From Nocardia macrotermitis (lineage in GTDB: Bacteria; Actinomycetota; Actinomycetes; Mycobacteriales; Mycobacteriaceae): 64,000 nt of DNA. This document shows, piece by piece, positions 12,511-21,793 of this stretch; position 1 is the stretch's first letter, and every line of letters starts with the position of its first letter. The notes under the pieces are model-generated. The model was not told the origin of the DNA. It made no database searches and was given only the letters and a program-made list of their open reading frames with translations. The stretch spans positions 372,001-436,000 of the forward strand of contig NZ_WEGK01000004.1 in NCBI RefSeq assembly GCF_009604405.1. Direction: 5' to 3'. A program made the position numbers and the translations under genes.

Positions 12511-12785
12511 ACACTGACACAACCGAATACATCTCCCGATCCGCAGCTCACCCCTGCATGCGCGGACTCTCGGCAGCGAGGTGTCCCACCCCTGGATCAT
12601 GGAGATCGCGCCGGTCGCAGCGGCTTCGAGATCCATCGCGGCACCCAGTAGTGACACCGGATATGCACTCACACAACCGAATACGCCTACCAAGCCGTAG
12701 CTCACCCAGTGCATGCCCAGACACTCGACCCGGCGAGGTGTCCCGCACCCTGGAGGCTTCGCGGGTAGGCAGCTTCGAGATCCAT
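12511..12785. repeat. Imperfect tandem duplication of about 125 bp in a non-coding region
   Basis: Two related units, 12511-12636 and 12665-12785, share in the same order the blocks ACACAACCGAATAC, AGCTCACCC, GCATGC, GCGAGGTGTCCC and CTTCGAGATCCAT, with diverged spacers. It sits between the Eis-like gene and yccF in a 470-bp stretch without a convincing gene. Confidence 0.7.
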
Positions 12786-12928
12786 TCCGGTGCTGAAGCG
12801 CCCGCGCGGCGTTCACTCGCCACCCATGCACAGCCGGAACCCTGGCGCCGTACGGCCGGGCCGGAACCACAGGAGAGCGCTTTTCATCCCGGGTGGCCCG
12901 GCCGGGTTCGCACTGGCATGCTGGGGAG

Positions 12929-13327
12929 GTGGAAGCGATTCGGTTCGTGCTGAATGTGATCTGGCTGGTGCTGGCCGGTTTCTGGATGGCGCTGGGTTAC
13001 CTGGTCGCGGGGGTGATCTGCTGCGTGCTGATCGTCACCATTCCGTTCGGCGTCGCGTCGTTCCGGATCGCGAACTACGTGCTGTGGCCGTTCGGGCGCG
13101 AGGTGGTCGCGCGGCCGGGATCGGGTGCGCCCTCGACGGTCGGCAATGTGATCTGGCTGATCTTCGCCGGATGGTGGCTGGCGCTGGGGCATCTGCTCAC
13201 CAGCATTCCGCTGTTCGTCTCCATCGTCGGCATTCCGTTCGGCTGGGCCAACTTGAAGCTCATTCCGGTGTCGCTGATGCCGCTGGGCCGCGAAATCGTG
13301 CCGAGTGAAAGCGTTTTCGGGCGCTGA
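12929..13327 (+). CDS. YccF domain membrane protein
   Basis: Small inner-membrane protein of the YccF family, 132 aa from the GTG at 12929. Two copies of a hydrophobic repeat are visible: NVIWLVLAGFWMALGYLVAG...IPFGVASFRIANYVLWPFGREVV and NVIWLIFAGWWLALGHLLT...IPFGWANLKLIPVSLMPLGREIV, the two YccF motifs. Function of the family is unknown. The start is uncertain because no good ribosome site precedes the GTG; the frame is open to 12893. Confidence 0.88.
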   Translation: MEAIRFVLNVIWLVLAGFWMALGYLVAGVICCVLIVTIPFGVASFRIANYVLWPFGREVVARPGSGAPSTVGNVIWLIFAGWWLALGHLLTSIPLFVSIVGIPFGWANLKLIPVSLMPLGREIVPSESVFGR

Positions 13328-13357
13328 GGCATTTCGGGGAAACGGGCGGATCCGCCA

Positions 13358-13795
13358 CTACTCCGATTCGCCGACGATCTGGGTCATGATGCCGACGGCC
13401 TCGCGCAGCACGTCGAGCTGCGCGGCTGTCAGGCCGGAGAGCTGATCGGTCATCCACTCCTCGCGGGCGTCGGCCTCGTCGGCGAGCAGGGCCCGGCCCG
13501 CGTCCGACAGCGAGACGATCACCTGGCGGCCGTCGGTGGGGTGCGGATCGCGTTTGACCAGTGCCATTTCCGTGAGCGAGGAGATCACGCGCGTCATCGA
13601 GGGTGGTTGCACCCGTTCCTTGGCCGCGAGCGCGCCCGGGGTCATGGAACCGTCGCGATTGAGGGTCGCCAGGGCCGACAGCTGGGTCAGCGAAATCTGA
13701 GCCTCGGCGCGGCGACCCCGCAGATGTCGGGTCAGCCGAACCACCGCCAGGGAGAGATCGGCGGCGAGGGCTCGTATATCGGAAGCCGTTGTCAC
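13358..13795 (-). CDS. MarR family transcriptional regulator
   Basis: Winged-helix DNA-binding regulator, 145 aa from the GTG at 13795 (TTASDIRALAADLSLAVVRLTRHLR). The recognition region SLTQLSALATLNRDGSMTPGALAAKERVQPPSMTRVISSLTEMALVKRDPHPTDGR-type pattern, with the wing DGRQVIVSLSDAGR, is characteristic. It corresponds by position to Rv0880 next to the DUF2530 gene (Rv0879c). The longer open frame to 13951 adds a low-complexity head that does not look coding. Converges with yccF; a 12-bp palindrome at 13345-13356 lies between the stops. Confidence 0.92.
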   Translation of the reverse strand: MTTASDIRALAADLSLAVVRLTRHLRGRRAEAQISLTQLSALATLNRDGSMTPGALAAKERVQPPSMTRVISSLTEMALVKRDPHPTDGRQVIVSLSDAGRALLADEADAREEWMTDQLSGLTAAQLDVLREAVGIMTQIVGESE

Positions 13796-13859
13796 AGAGC
13801 TGAACGATACGTGACACGCCGGACCCGAGCTGTTCGATCGCGGCGGTATCGTTGGCATC

Positions 13860-14096
13860 GTGACCCCCGAGGTGCCCGAAATTCCGCCGCGTCTGACCGA
13901 TCCGCGTCCGGTGCTGGCCATCGGCAGCGCGCTGTGGGCGATCGCGACCATCGCGGTCTGGGTCGATGGCAGCTGGGCGCCGGCGCGACCGATCTGTCTG
14001 ATGGGGCTCGCTGTGGGTTTGCTCGGTTACATCATCTTCATGATTCAACGACGCGGTGCGCGGCGCGGCGACAAGGGTGCGCAGAAAGGTCTCTGA
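13860..14096 (+). CDS. DUF2530 domain protein
   Basis: Small membrane protein of 78 aa starting at a GTG, with a Pro-rich head (PEVPEIPPRLTDPRPVLAIG) and two hydrophobic helices (WAIATIAVWV and ICLMGLAVGLLGYIIFMI) followed by a basic tail. Matches the actinobacterial DUF2530 family (M. tuberculosis Rv0879c). Divergent from the marR gene with 64 bp between starts. Function unknown. Confidence 0.85.
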   Translation: MTPEVPEIPPRLTDPRPVLAIGSALWAIATIAVWVDGSWAPARPICLMGLAVGLLGYIIFMIQRRGARRGDKGAQKGL

Positions 14097-14153
14097 GGCC
14101 GATTTTTTCGCCCGCGAATTGACTGTTCGCGTGCTTGGCGCTTAACTGCGTGG

Positions 14154-14780
14154 GTGTCCTCCCGATTGAGCGTCGAAGAACGCCGCGCACACCTTATCGA
14201 GGCCGCTATCGGCCTGGCCGAAAAAAAGGGCGTGGCCGGGGTAACCACCCGTGACGTGGCGCAAGCCGCCGGAGTTTCGCTCGGTGTGGTGCATTACTGT
14301 TTCGAAAACAAGGACGCGCTGATGACCGAACTGGTCAAGGCACTATCGATGGAATTGCGCGATTCCGTCGAGACCAACGAAACGGTCTGGCAGGGCGTCG
14401 GAAGTGGAAAAGAATCGCTTCAAAATCTGGTGCGCGCGAGCCTGGAACTGTTGTGGCTGAACATCGAAGCCACGCCCGAACGGCAGTTGCTCACCTACGA
14501 AACCACCACCTACGCACTGCGCGAAAGTGAACAAACTCCGGCCAAACTGGCGATCGCGCGCGAACAATACACATTCAACGACTCCACCGTCGGCGATGTT
14601 CTCGAACACGCCCGTGACGCGACCGGGACGCGGTGGTCGGTGCCGGTCGGCACGCTGAGCCGATTCACTCTCGCGGTCATCGACGGCATCGTGCTGCGCT
14701 GGCTGGTCGACAACGACAGCGAGGCGGTCCGCACTCAGTTGGACGTGCTCGCCGAGATGATCACGACGTACGCGCAATAG
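14154..14780 (+). CDS. TetR family transcriptional regulator
   Basis: 208-aa regulator from a GTG at 14154. The N-terminal HTH is clear: LIEAAIGLAEKKGVAGVTTRDVAQAAGVSLGVVHYCFENKDALM, with the usual spacing of the recognition helix. The C-terminal ligand domain is helical and of the TetR_C_6 type (YALRESEQTPAKLA...DGIVLRWLVDND). Ligand and targets unknown. Its last 20 bp overlap the 3' end of the convergent sacsin-like gene. Confidence 0.92.
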   Translation: MSSRLSVEERRAHLIEAAIGLAEKKGVAGVTTRDVAQAAGVSLGVVHYCFENKDALMTELVKALSMELRDSVETNETVWQGVGSGKESLQNLVRASLELLWLNIEATPERQLLTYETTTYALRESEQTPAKLAIAREQYTFNDSTVGDVLEHARDATGTRWSVPVGTLSRFTLAVIDGIVLRWLVDNDSEAVRTQLDVLAEMITTYAQ

Positions 14781-17700
14781 CCTGCGCGCGAACGTGAGTC
14801 ACCTCGCCCTCGCGCCACCACGGCACCTCCACGGTCGCCTCGTACGCACCGCTCAGCCGCACCCGCAGTTCCTCGTGCAGGATCAGCGGCGCGTCCGGCG
14901 GCACCTCGCCGAACTGCATGCGCAGCACCACGCCCAGCGGTTCGTCCCGCCAGGTGCTCACCCGGCCCTCGCCGAGCACCTCGGCGGTGACCGCCTCGGA
15001 GGCCAGCGGTAGATCGAGCAGGGTGGACAGTGCCCGCGCGGTGTCGCGGTCGCCCGCGACCAGGCGGTCCGGGGGGATCGCGAAGCCGTAGCAGGGTTCG
15101 TCGAGGATGACCGCGTCGGCCGGATCGATCACCGCGCCGGACAGTGCCCGCACCCGCTCGGGCAGGGCCAGCTCGTTCAGGTCGAGCAGTTCCAGCGCCT
15201 CGGCGAGTCTGCGGTGCGTTTGCGAAATCGCTTCCGGGGAAGGGGTTTTCGCGGGATCGGCCAGAGCCTCGAGCAGGGCGGTGGCGAGTTCCGGGGTAAT
15301 GGTTTCCGGGTCGGCCAGCACCGCGTGCAGGGCGCGGATCTCGTCCGGGTCGAGTTCGGCCGGGGTGGGCAGCAGGTCGGCGAACAGTTCGTCACCGGGC
15401 GCGCGGCACAGGCCCAGCGGCGTACCGCCGATCCGGGCGTGATGCCGCAGCCACCAGGCGGTGTAGCCGTCGCGGTCGGTCAGGCAGCGGCGGGTGCGCG
15501 GCTCGGACAGCAAGAGCCGCAACGCATTCGGCCAGGACTCGTCGTCGACCAGATCCAGATCGCGGACCGCGACCAGTTCGCGCGGATCCTCCTCGAGGGT
15601 GTCCCACCAGGAGTCCTCGTCGTCCAGATGATGATCCGGGCCGGTCGGGTCCTGCTCGGTGACCAGCGCGAATCCCCAGCCGACACCGATCGCGCGCAAC
15701 GCCTGCTCGCCGTATCGCTCGACGATCGAGGCATCGAGGGCGCCGAGCGGGGAATCGGGCACGAGCAGCTCGGCCAGGGGTGCGCCCGGCAGCAACAGTT
15801 CGTCGGCGGGCATCGGGTCGCCGTCCTCGCCGGGCAGTTCGATCGTGCCGAGCCACTCCGGGAGCGCGGACGGATCGGTCAGCTGCGCGGCCAGGCGCAG
15901 CACCGCCTCGATCGTGTCCGGGTCGGCCGGATCGTCCTGCAACGCGGCTTCCAGCGCGGGATCCGACAGCAGATCCTCGGTCGCGGCCTGCCGTGCGCCC
16001 AGGCGGCCCAGCAGCTCGTGCGCCGCCTCCGGATGCACCAGTCGCGCCCAGTGCACCGGCAGCGCGATCTCGGCGGCGAACTCATCGCCGTAGGGGCCGT
16101 AGGGGACCTCGACGAGCTCGAGCGAATCGCCGAGCACCACCGTGCGCGGCCCGGTCACCCGCCGACCGTCGGCCAGCGGCACCGCGAGCGCACCGAGTTC
16201 CTCCGCGGTCAGCGGATCGGCCACGAACTCCTCGAGCGCGTCGTAGAACGAATACCACCAGTGCGGCGGGCGTTCCAGCCCCGAGGACAGCTCCGCGATC
16301 CGCGCCAACCCGATCCGATGCGCGTCCAACACGGTCAACGCCTCGTTGGAAGCACGCCGGGAGAGTTCCGGAATCACCAGCGGGCCCAGCACATCGGCGA
16401 GCAGACCCGCCAATTCCGTTGTCACATCGGGGAATACGATCGCCCGGGTCGGCACGGCCAGTGCGACATCGGGGTACCGCTCGTCCGGGACGGTCGCGTG
16501 CGCGTCCGCGGTGGACATGTCCGGGAAGTCCGTCATCAGCGCGGCCGAATCATCCACGACGACAACCGATCTCGTCGGGTCATACACCGAGACATCATCG
16601 TGATCGGATGGGATGACCGTCGCTCGATCGAGCGAGTCATCCGCAGCAGCAAGCGATCTCGCCGTGTCATACAGACCGGGCAATGCCGAGACATCCTCGA
16701 CATCTTCACGATCGGACGGGGCAGCCGTCGCTCGATCGACCGAATCATCCGCAGCAGCAAGCGAATACGCCGAATATCCAGCAGATGAAGGCGATCCCGT
16801 GGAGTGGTTCGCGGACTCGAGATCGCTGGGTACTGCCCCGACATCATCGGCGACAACAGGCGAGTCCACGGAATCGGCCTCGGGCGCAATCGAATCCGCG
16901 GAATGGTTGGCAAGCCCGGCCGGATCGCGCGCGACGAGGATATCTTCGTGCTGGTACGCAACGGATTCCACGGCGGTGGCAGTGTCGGGCGCGGAAGGGG
17001 TGGTGGCGGTCGGGCGGGTGGGGACGACTGGGAGCCAGGGGTGGGTACGGAGGTCGGTGATGAGGGCTTCGCGGAGGAGGGCGTCGGTTTCGCTGCGGGC
17101 GAATCCGGGGGTGGGGACCAGGATGAGGCGGTCCCGGGGTGGGAGGGCGCGGGCGAAATCGGCGTAGCCGGAGGCCAATTCGGTGGTTCGGGCGCCGGGG
17201 AGGAGGCGGCGGCGGTCCGGTTGCATGGCGATTCGCGCGATGAGCAGGGCTGGGAGGGACAGCTCCTCGTCCGAGCGGGTGGGGGCGCGCAGCACGTCGT
17301 GTCCGGTGGGGACCGGACGGCCGTCGACGACCGGCAGCAGCCAGCGGGCGTGGGTGGTCTCGAACTGCCACCAGATCCGTTCGCCGAAGGTCGGACCGGA
17401 CAGTGTCAGCTGCGTCAGGCCGCCGCCGAGTTCTGTTGTCTCGCTGCGTATCTCGTCGTCACCGATGCTGATCGTGCGCAGCGCGGGCAGTTCCAGGAGC
17501 AGATCGGTGGACTCGGTGCGCATGGCCGTGGACAGGGTCTCGACATCGACGTCCGCGCGCAACCGGATGACGATCTCGCTGTCGAATCCGTGCACCGGCT
17601 CCACCTCGAGCGGCCAGACCAGGCGCAGCACGGGCGGGACGAACTCCGGCCCCTTCGGCAGCGCGATCTCGTTGCGCCGCAACTCGTCTCGCGTACGTTC

Positions 17701-18108
17701 CCGCGAGAACAGCAGCGCGCCCGTGCGCGAACGGAATTCGATCTCGTCACCGACGGTGAGCACGGCGGTGAAGCCGACACCGAACCGGCCGACCACCGCG
17801 TCCGCGGCCGACTTCGCCGAGGCCCGCAATGCGGTCAGCGAATGCACGCCCGAAACATCCAGCGGCACACCGGTATTGGCCACATGTAGCGACCGTCCCT
17901 CGAACCACACCGCCAGCCGCCCCGGCACACCCGCACGCGCGGCGGCGTCGGCGGCGTTCTGCGCCAACTCGGTCAGCAGCCGATCCCGATACCCGGCGCG
18001 CACCAGATCGACCTCGGTGGCCGCATCCTCACGCAGCCGCGTCGGTGACCCACGCCACGCATCGAGCACCCCTGCCCGCAAACTCTCCGACCCGAACGGA
18101 TCCCCCAC
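14761..18108 (-). CDS. Sacsin-like N-terminal ATPase (GHKL) protein
   Basis: Large protein of 1115 aa with an Hsp90/sacsin-type ATP-binding domain at its head. Near residue 45 is ELAQNAADAAARAG, carrying the metal-binding Asn of the Bergerat fold, and near 95 VVGRFGVGFTAVL, the ATP-lid Gly motif. The remaining residues are acidic and lack recognisable catalytic domains. Residues about 375-540 form an Asp/Ser/Ala-rich, repetitive linker with two near copies of SLAAADDSxDRAT. The GTG at 18108 lies 8 bases past the stop of the upstream DUF3027 gene, so the two are probably co-translated. A chaperone-like or scaffold role is inference. Confidence 0.82.
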   Translation of the reverse strand: MGDPFGSESLRAGVLDAWRGSPTRLREDAATEVDLVRAGYRDRLLTELAQNAADAAARAGVPGRLAVWFEGRSLHVANTGVPLDVSGVHSLTALRASAKSAADAVVGRFGVGFTAVLTVGDEIEFRSRTGALLFSRERTRDELRRNEIALPKGPEFVPPVLRLVWPLEVEPVHGFDSEIVIRLRADVDVETLSTAMRTESTDLLLELPALRTISIGDDEIRSETTELGGGLTQLTLSGPTFGERIWWQFETTHARWLLPVVDGRPVPTGHDVLRAPTRSDEELSLPALLIARIAMQPDRRRLLPGARTTELASGYADFARALPPRDRLILVPTPGFARSETDALLREALITDLRTHPWLPVVPTRPTATTPSAPDTATAVESVAYQHEDILVARDPAGLANHSADSIAPEADSVDSPVVADDVGAVPSDLESANHSTGSPSSAGYSAYSLAAADDSVDRATAAPSDREDVEDVSALPGLYDTARSLAAADDSLDRATVIPSDHDDVSVYDPTRSVVVVDDSAALMTDFPDMSTADAHATVPDERYPDVALAVPTRAIVFPDVTTELAGLLADVLGPLVIPELSRRASNEALTVLDAHRIGLARIAELSSGLERPPHWWYSFYDALEEFVADPLTAEELGALAVPLADGRRVTGPRTVVLGDSLELVEVPYGPYGDEFAAEIALPVHWARLVHPEAAHELLGRLGARQAATEDLLSDPALEAALQDDPADPDTIEAVLRLAAQLTDPSALPEWLGTIELPGEDGDPMPADELLLPGAPLAELLVPDSPLGALDASIVERYGEQALRAIGVGWGFALVTEQDPTGPDHHLDDEDSWWDTLEEDPRELVAVRDLDLVDDESWPNALRLLLSEPRTRRCLTDRDGYTAWWLRHHARIGGTPLGLCRAPGDELFADLLPTPAELDPDEIRALHAVLADPETITPELATALLEALADPAKTPSPEAISQTHRRLAEALELLDLNELALPERVRALSGAVIDPADAVILDEPCYGFAIPPDRLVAGDRDTARALSTLLDLPLASEAVTAEVLGEGRVSTWRDEPLGVVLRMQFGEVPPDAPLILHEELRVRLSGAYEATVEVPWWREGEVTHVRAQAIARTS

Positions 18109-18116
18109 GATGTCGC

Positions 18117-20810
18117 TCAGCTCTGTTCCGCCGCCCCAGAGGCACCTCCGGCACCAGGCCGCACATGCACCGCCGACACCGCCCAAGCATCGTGATATTC
18201 ACCCGACACCCGAGCCCCGGAAACCCCCTCGGCCACACCGGAATCCACCGAACCATCAACCTCGGACCGCGTAACCGCAGCATCACCATCATCTGATGCC
18301 GAACGAGCAGCACCATCCGCGCCCACGGCATCCGCGCCCACAGCATCCGCAGCGATTCCTATCTCGGAATCGGCCGCTCCATAGCCGTCGAACGAACCGG
18401 TATCACTGACCGAAATCCCCTCAGCGGCAACGTGATCCACTGGGGCACCGGCATCCACCGAATCTCCCGCAACATCGACAGAATCAGCCGCAGAGCGCGA
18501 CACATACTCCGCTGCAGGAGCAAGGGACTCGGCAACCGATGCCGACTCACCGCCCCCGGAGACCTCCTCAGTGGACAGTTCGGCCACCACACCGGTCGAA
18601 TCCGTAAACGATTCAGCAGCAACAGTTTCCGTCTGCCCCAACTGTTCCTCTGCCGAAGTGAACTCTTCGGCAACCGCAGTAGCCCCGGCCATCTCAGTAG
18701 CATCCACGTCGCCATCCGTCACGGCAACGGAAGCATCACCACCGGCAACCTCACCAGGGGCCGCCGCACCCGAATCCGTTTCCGCCGCAACATCAGCAGA
18801 CTCGATGTCCGCCGCAGACGCGACATCTTCAACTACCGAAGCATCGACGTCCTCGCCATCGCCCGCCAGCGAGCCAGTCCCAGCGAGCACCGCCGGATCG
18901 ACCTCACCCGCGGACCGCTCCGACGCAACCGCACCGCCGTAAGCAGCCTCACCAGCAAGCCCCTCGGACTTCCCGACACTGTCCGACACAGCAGGAGCAT
19001 CCCCGACCGCGCGCCCGGTCCCCTGTCCGAGGTCGTCCGCCGACGCAGGCACAACCGAATCCGCGGCCGCGCGCTCGCCCTCCGGCATGACATCATCGGC
19101 CGACGCGACTACCGCAGCCGACTCGACAACGGCCGGCGAAGCACCCGCACTGACCGACTCGACGGCACTCTCGTCCTCCGACACGACGGCGTCTTCATGC
19201 ACACTCGCAGTCGACGACGCGACATCACCCTGCGGCACAACAACATCCGCCGATGCAGCCGCAGCCTCTGATTCGGCAACGTCGGCAGCCACAACGACCA
19301 CATCCGCCGCGACGGCGTCCCGGACAGCCGCGCTCTCAGACTCGGCACCACTTTCCGACGTGGAAACATCCTCGCGCACAACCACATCCGACGACGCGGC
19401 AGCATCCTGCGACACAACCACATCTGCCGATGCGACTGCCGCCTCCGGCTCGACACCACCGACCGACGCAACCACGGCATCCGACACAACAGCGGACGAC
19501 GCGACCGGGCTCACCGGATCAGAAGCACTGCCCGACGTGGAAACACCCTCGCGCACAACCACATCCGACGACGCGGCAGCATCCTGCGACACAAACACAT
19601 CTGCCGATGCGACTGCCGCCTCCGGCTCAGCAGCGGACGACGCGACCGGACTATCCGGCTCAGCAGCGGACGGTGCGGCCCGACTTTCCGGCTCAGCAGC
19701 ACTCCCCGACGCGGAAACGCCCTCTCGCGCAACCGCATCCGACGACGCGACAGCATCTTCACGAGCACCCGCGGCCGACTGCGCGACAGCATCCTCAGGG
19801 GCACCCGCAGCTACATCCTGCGGCGCAGCTACATCTGCCGACACGGCAGCCGTCTCCGGCGCAGCGACATCCGGCGAGGCGATTGCCACGTCCGGATCGG
19901 CAACAGCTGACGTGACGGTGCTTGCCGATTCCGCGACGCTCTCCGAGGTGGATGTGTGCTCGTGCACGGCCACAGCCGGGTCACCCGCACCCGACGCGGT
20001 GTCCTGCGGGATCTCGGTCGCCGGGGTGACGTCCTGCGATGTCCCGGCGGACGGTCTGCGTAACTCCTCCGGAGCGATCAACTCGACGGCGGCGTCGTCA
20101 TAAGCCTGGTAGAGGGGGGAGCCGCCGCCGGTGGGGAGTTCGGTGTCGGAGTGGGCGCCGCAGCCGTATTCGGCGTGGACCACGTGGCCGTCGGCGCCGA
20201 GGGCGTTGGCGCAGACGCCGTAGGAGGCGCGCATGGCGCCGGCCAGGGGGACGTAGAAGCCGCAGAGGCGGCAGGTCGAGGCGGCGGCTCGCGCCATCTC
20301 GGTGTCGGGGCCGTACTCGGTGAACCAGCGTTCGGCGGCCTCCTCGCGGCCCTCGCGGCTCAGCACCTGCGGGCGGCCCTGGCCGAGCTCCTCGCAGACG
20401 TCGTCGACGACCGGATCGCCGGTGACCAGGTAGCCGGGCACCAGACGCGGGTCGTTCGGCAGGGGGGCCAGCAGATCGCCGGGCGCGAGGTCACCGGGAC
20501 GCACCCGCTGCTCCCACGGGATGAAGTCGGGGGCGATCAGGGCGTCGGGGCCGGGCAGCAGCGCCGACTCGCTGACCGTGGCCCGATCGGCCTCCGGCGG
20601 TGCGGCCACCACGACCGCCCACTGCCAACCGCGATACCCGGACAGGGTCGTCGCGAAGTGGTGGGTGGCGGCGTACTCGTCCTCGGCGGTCACGCCCAGA
20701 TGCTCGCCCACACCCTCGGGCTGCAACTCCAGGAGCGCACGGCGAGCCACGTCGACCGCCTCCGCCAGGATCGGTCGCACACCGGGCTCCGAAACAGAAA
20801 CTGCGCTCAC
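18117..20810 (-). CDS. DUF3027 protein with very long repetitive C-terminal tail
   Basis: 897-aa protein. Residues 1-250 form the actinobacterial DUF3027 domain (Rv0877 in M. tuberculosis, about 260 aa in total), with PWEQRVRPGDLAPGDLL and a putative metal site of four cysteines (C180, C183, C200, C217). From about residue 256 to the end runs a tail rich in Ala, Ser, Val, Asp and Glu, built from degenerate repeats such as ASADVVVSQDAAASSDVVVRE. The tail has no hydrophobic anchor or signal and should be disordered and highly acidic. The GTG start is 17 bp from the start of the divergent lipoprotein gene. The frame runs unbroken into the spacing of the sacsin-like gene. Confidence 0.85.
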   Translation of the reverse strand: MSAVSVSEPGVRPILAEAVDVARRALLELQPEGVGEHLGVTAEDEYAATHHFATTLSGYRGWQWAVVVAAPPEADRATVSESALLPGPDALIAPDFIPWEQRVRPGDLAPGDLLAPLPNDPRLVPGYLVTGDPVVDDVCEELGQGRPQVLSREGREEAAERWFTEYGPDTEMARAAASTCRLCGFYVPLAGAMRASYGVCANALGADGHVVHAEYGCGAHSDTELPTGGGSPLYQAYDDAAVELIAPEELRRPSAGTSQDVTPATEIPQDTASGAGDPAVAVHEHTSTSESVAESASTVTSAVADPDVAIASPDVAAPETAAVSADVAAPQDVAAGAPEDAVAQSAAGAREDAVASSDAVAREGVSASGSAAEPESRAAPSAAEPDSPVASSAAEPEAAVASADVFVSQDAAASSDVVVREGVSTSGSASDPVSPVASSAVVSDAVVASVGGVEPEAAVASADVVVSQDAAASSDVVVREDVSTSESGAESESAAVRDAVAADVVVVAADVAESEAAAASADVVVPQGDVASSTASVHEDAVVSEDESAVESVSAGASPAVVESAAVVASADDVMPEGERAAADSVVPASADDLGQGTGRAVGDAPAVSDSVGKSEGLAGEAAYGGAVASERSAGEVDPAVLAGTGSLAGDGEDVDASVVEDVASAADIESADVAAETDSGAAAPGEVAGGDASVAVTDGDVDATEMAGATAVAEEFTSAEEQLGQTETVAAESFTDSTGVVAELSTEEVSGGGESASVAESLAPAAEYVSRSAADSVDVAGDSVDAGAPVDHVAAEGISVSDTGSFDGYGAADSEIGIAADAVGADAVGADGAARSASDDGDAAVTRSEVDGSVDSGVAEGVSGARVSGEYHDAWAVSAVHVRPGAGGASGAAEQS
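19355..19628 (-). repeat. 97-bp direct repeat inside the DUF3027 tail
   Basis: Segment 19355-19451 recurs at 19532-19628 (period 177 bp, 59 codons) with about three mismatches, one of several recent duplications within the tail-coding region. The reading frame is preserved. Confidence 0.85.
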
Positions 20811-20827
20811 GTCCTACATTTTGCCGC

Positions 20828-21610
20828 ATGGAACGCAAACCCCGTGCGTTGGCCGCGACAGGGCTGATCGCAGTGGCCGTGACACTGGCCGGGATCACCG
20901 GATGTGGCCTGCTCGACACCACCCCGCACCTGGGCGTCAAGGTGCTGGCAACCCGCCCGCACGACCGCACCGCGTTCACCGAGGGCCTCGAGATCGACGG
21001 CGACGTCCTCTACGAGAGCACCGGACTCGAGGGCAAGTCCGGTCTGCGCGCGACGAACCTCACCACCGGCACGCAACTGGCCCGCATCGACCTGGACCCG
21101 AAGTACTTCGGCGAGGGCATCACCCGCGCGGGCGACACGCTGTGGCAACTGACCTGGCAGAACGGCATCGCCTTCGACCGCGACCCGGCCACCCTCGCCG
21201 AACGCCGCCGAGTGCACTTCGAAGGCGAGGGCTGGGGCTTGTGCACCCGCGGCAAAAGCGTGGTCATGAGCAACGGCACCAGCACCCTGACCTTCCGCGA
21301 CCCGACCACCTTCGCCCCCACCGGCACGGTCCGCCTGACCGACTACACCGGAGCCCGCCTCAACGAACTCGACTGCGCCCCCGACGGCACCGTCTACGCC
21401 AACGACTGGCCCACCAACCACATCCTGCACATCGATCCCACCTCCGGCCGCGTCCTCGGCGACATCGACGTCGGCACCCTGCTCACCCCCACCCAACAGG
21501 CCGGAGCCGACGTCCTCAACGGCATCACCGACCTCCCCGGCACCGACCACTTCCTGATCACCGGCAAGAACTGGCCGACGATGTTCGAGGTCCAATTCGT
21601 CCCGCGCTGA
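20828..21610 (+). CDS. Glutaminyl-peptide cyclotransferase family lipoprotein
   Basis: 260-aa protein of the plant/bacterial-type glutamine cyclotransferase family (five-bladed propeller), which forms N-terminal pyroglutamate. The N-terminus is a lipoprotein signal: basic MERKPRA, a hydrophobic stretch and lipobox LAGITGC. Family motifs follow: FTEGLEIDGDVLYESTGLEGKSGLR, YFGEGITRAGDTLWQLTWQNGIAF, GWGLCTRGKSVVMSNGTSTLTFRDP, LNELDCAPDGTVYANDWPTNHILHIDP and VLNGITDLPGTDHFLITGKNWPTMFEV. Probably anchored on the outer face of the membrane. The ATG at 20828 was chosen for the signal peptide; the longer open frame overlaps the divergent gene. Confidence 0.92.
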   Translation: MERKPRALAATGLIAVAVTLAGITGCGLLDTTPHLGVKVLATRPHDRTAFTEGLEIDGDVLYESTGLEGKSGLRATNLTTGTQLARIDLDPKYFGEGITRAGDTLWQLTWQNGIAFDRDPATLAERRRVHFEGEGWGLCTRGKSVVMSNGTSTLTFRDPTTFAPTGTVRLTDYTGARLNELDCAPDGTVYANDWPTNHILHIDPTSGRVLGDIDVGTLLTPTQQAGADVLNGITDLPGTDHFLITGKNWPTMFEVQFVPR

Positions 21611-21793
21611 GCGGCATACGACATCACCGATCCCGGGCCACGGATCGGCGGCTCACACCCTGCCGCAATCGACTCTCGGCGAGAGGTGAGCGACCGGAGG
21701 CGACGTGCGCTTCCAGGGTGGAGAATTTCCGAACGGCAGGATCACACCCGGCCCCGGCCGCGCATCTTCGGGGAGTGCGGGAGAATCGACGGT

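Noticed and set aside
11143..12870. Open frame of 575 codons on the minus strand covering the Eis-like gene and the duplicated region
   Set aside because: The eis reading is clearly real by motif, and the minus-strand product shows no conserved domain.
19087..20103. Possible CRISPR or tandem-repeat array
   Set aside because: Repeats are codon-phased, degenerate and translate to one continuous tail; no constant repeat with unique spacers.
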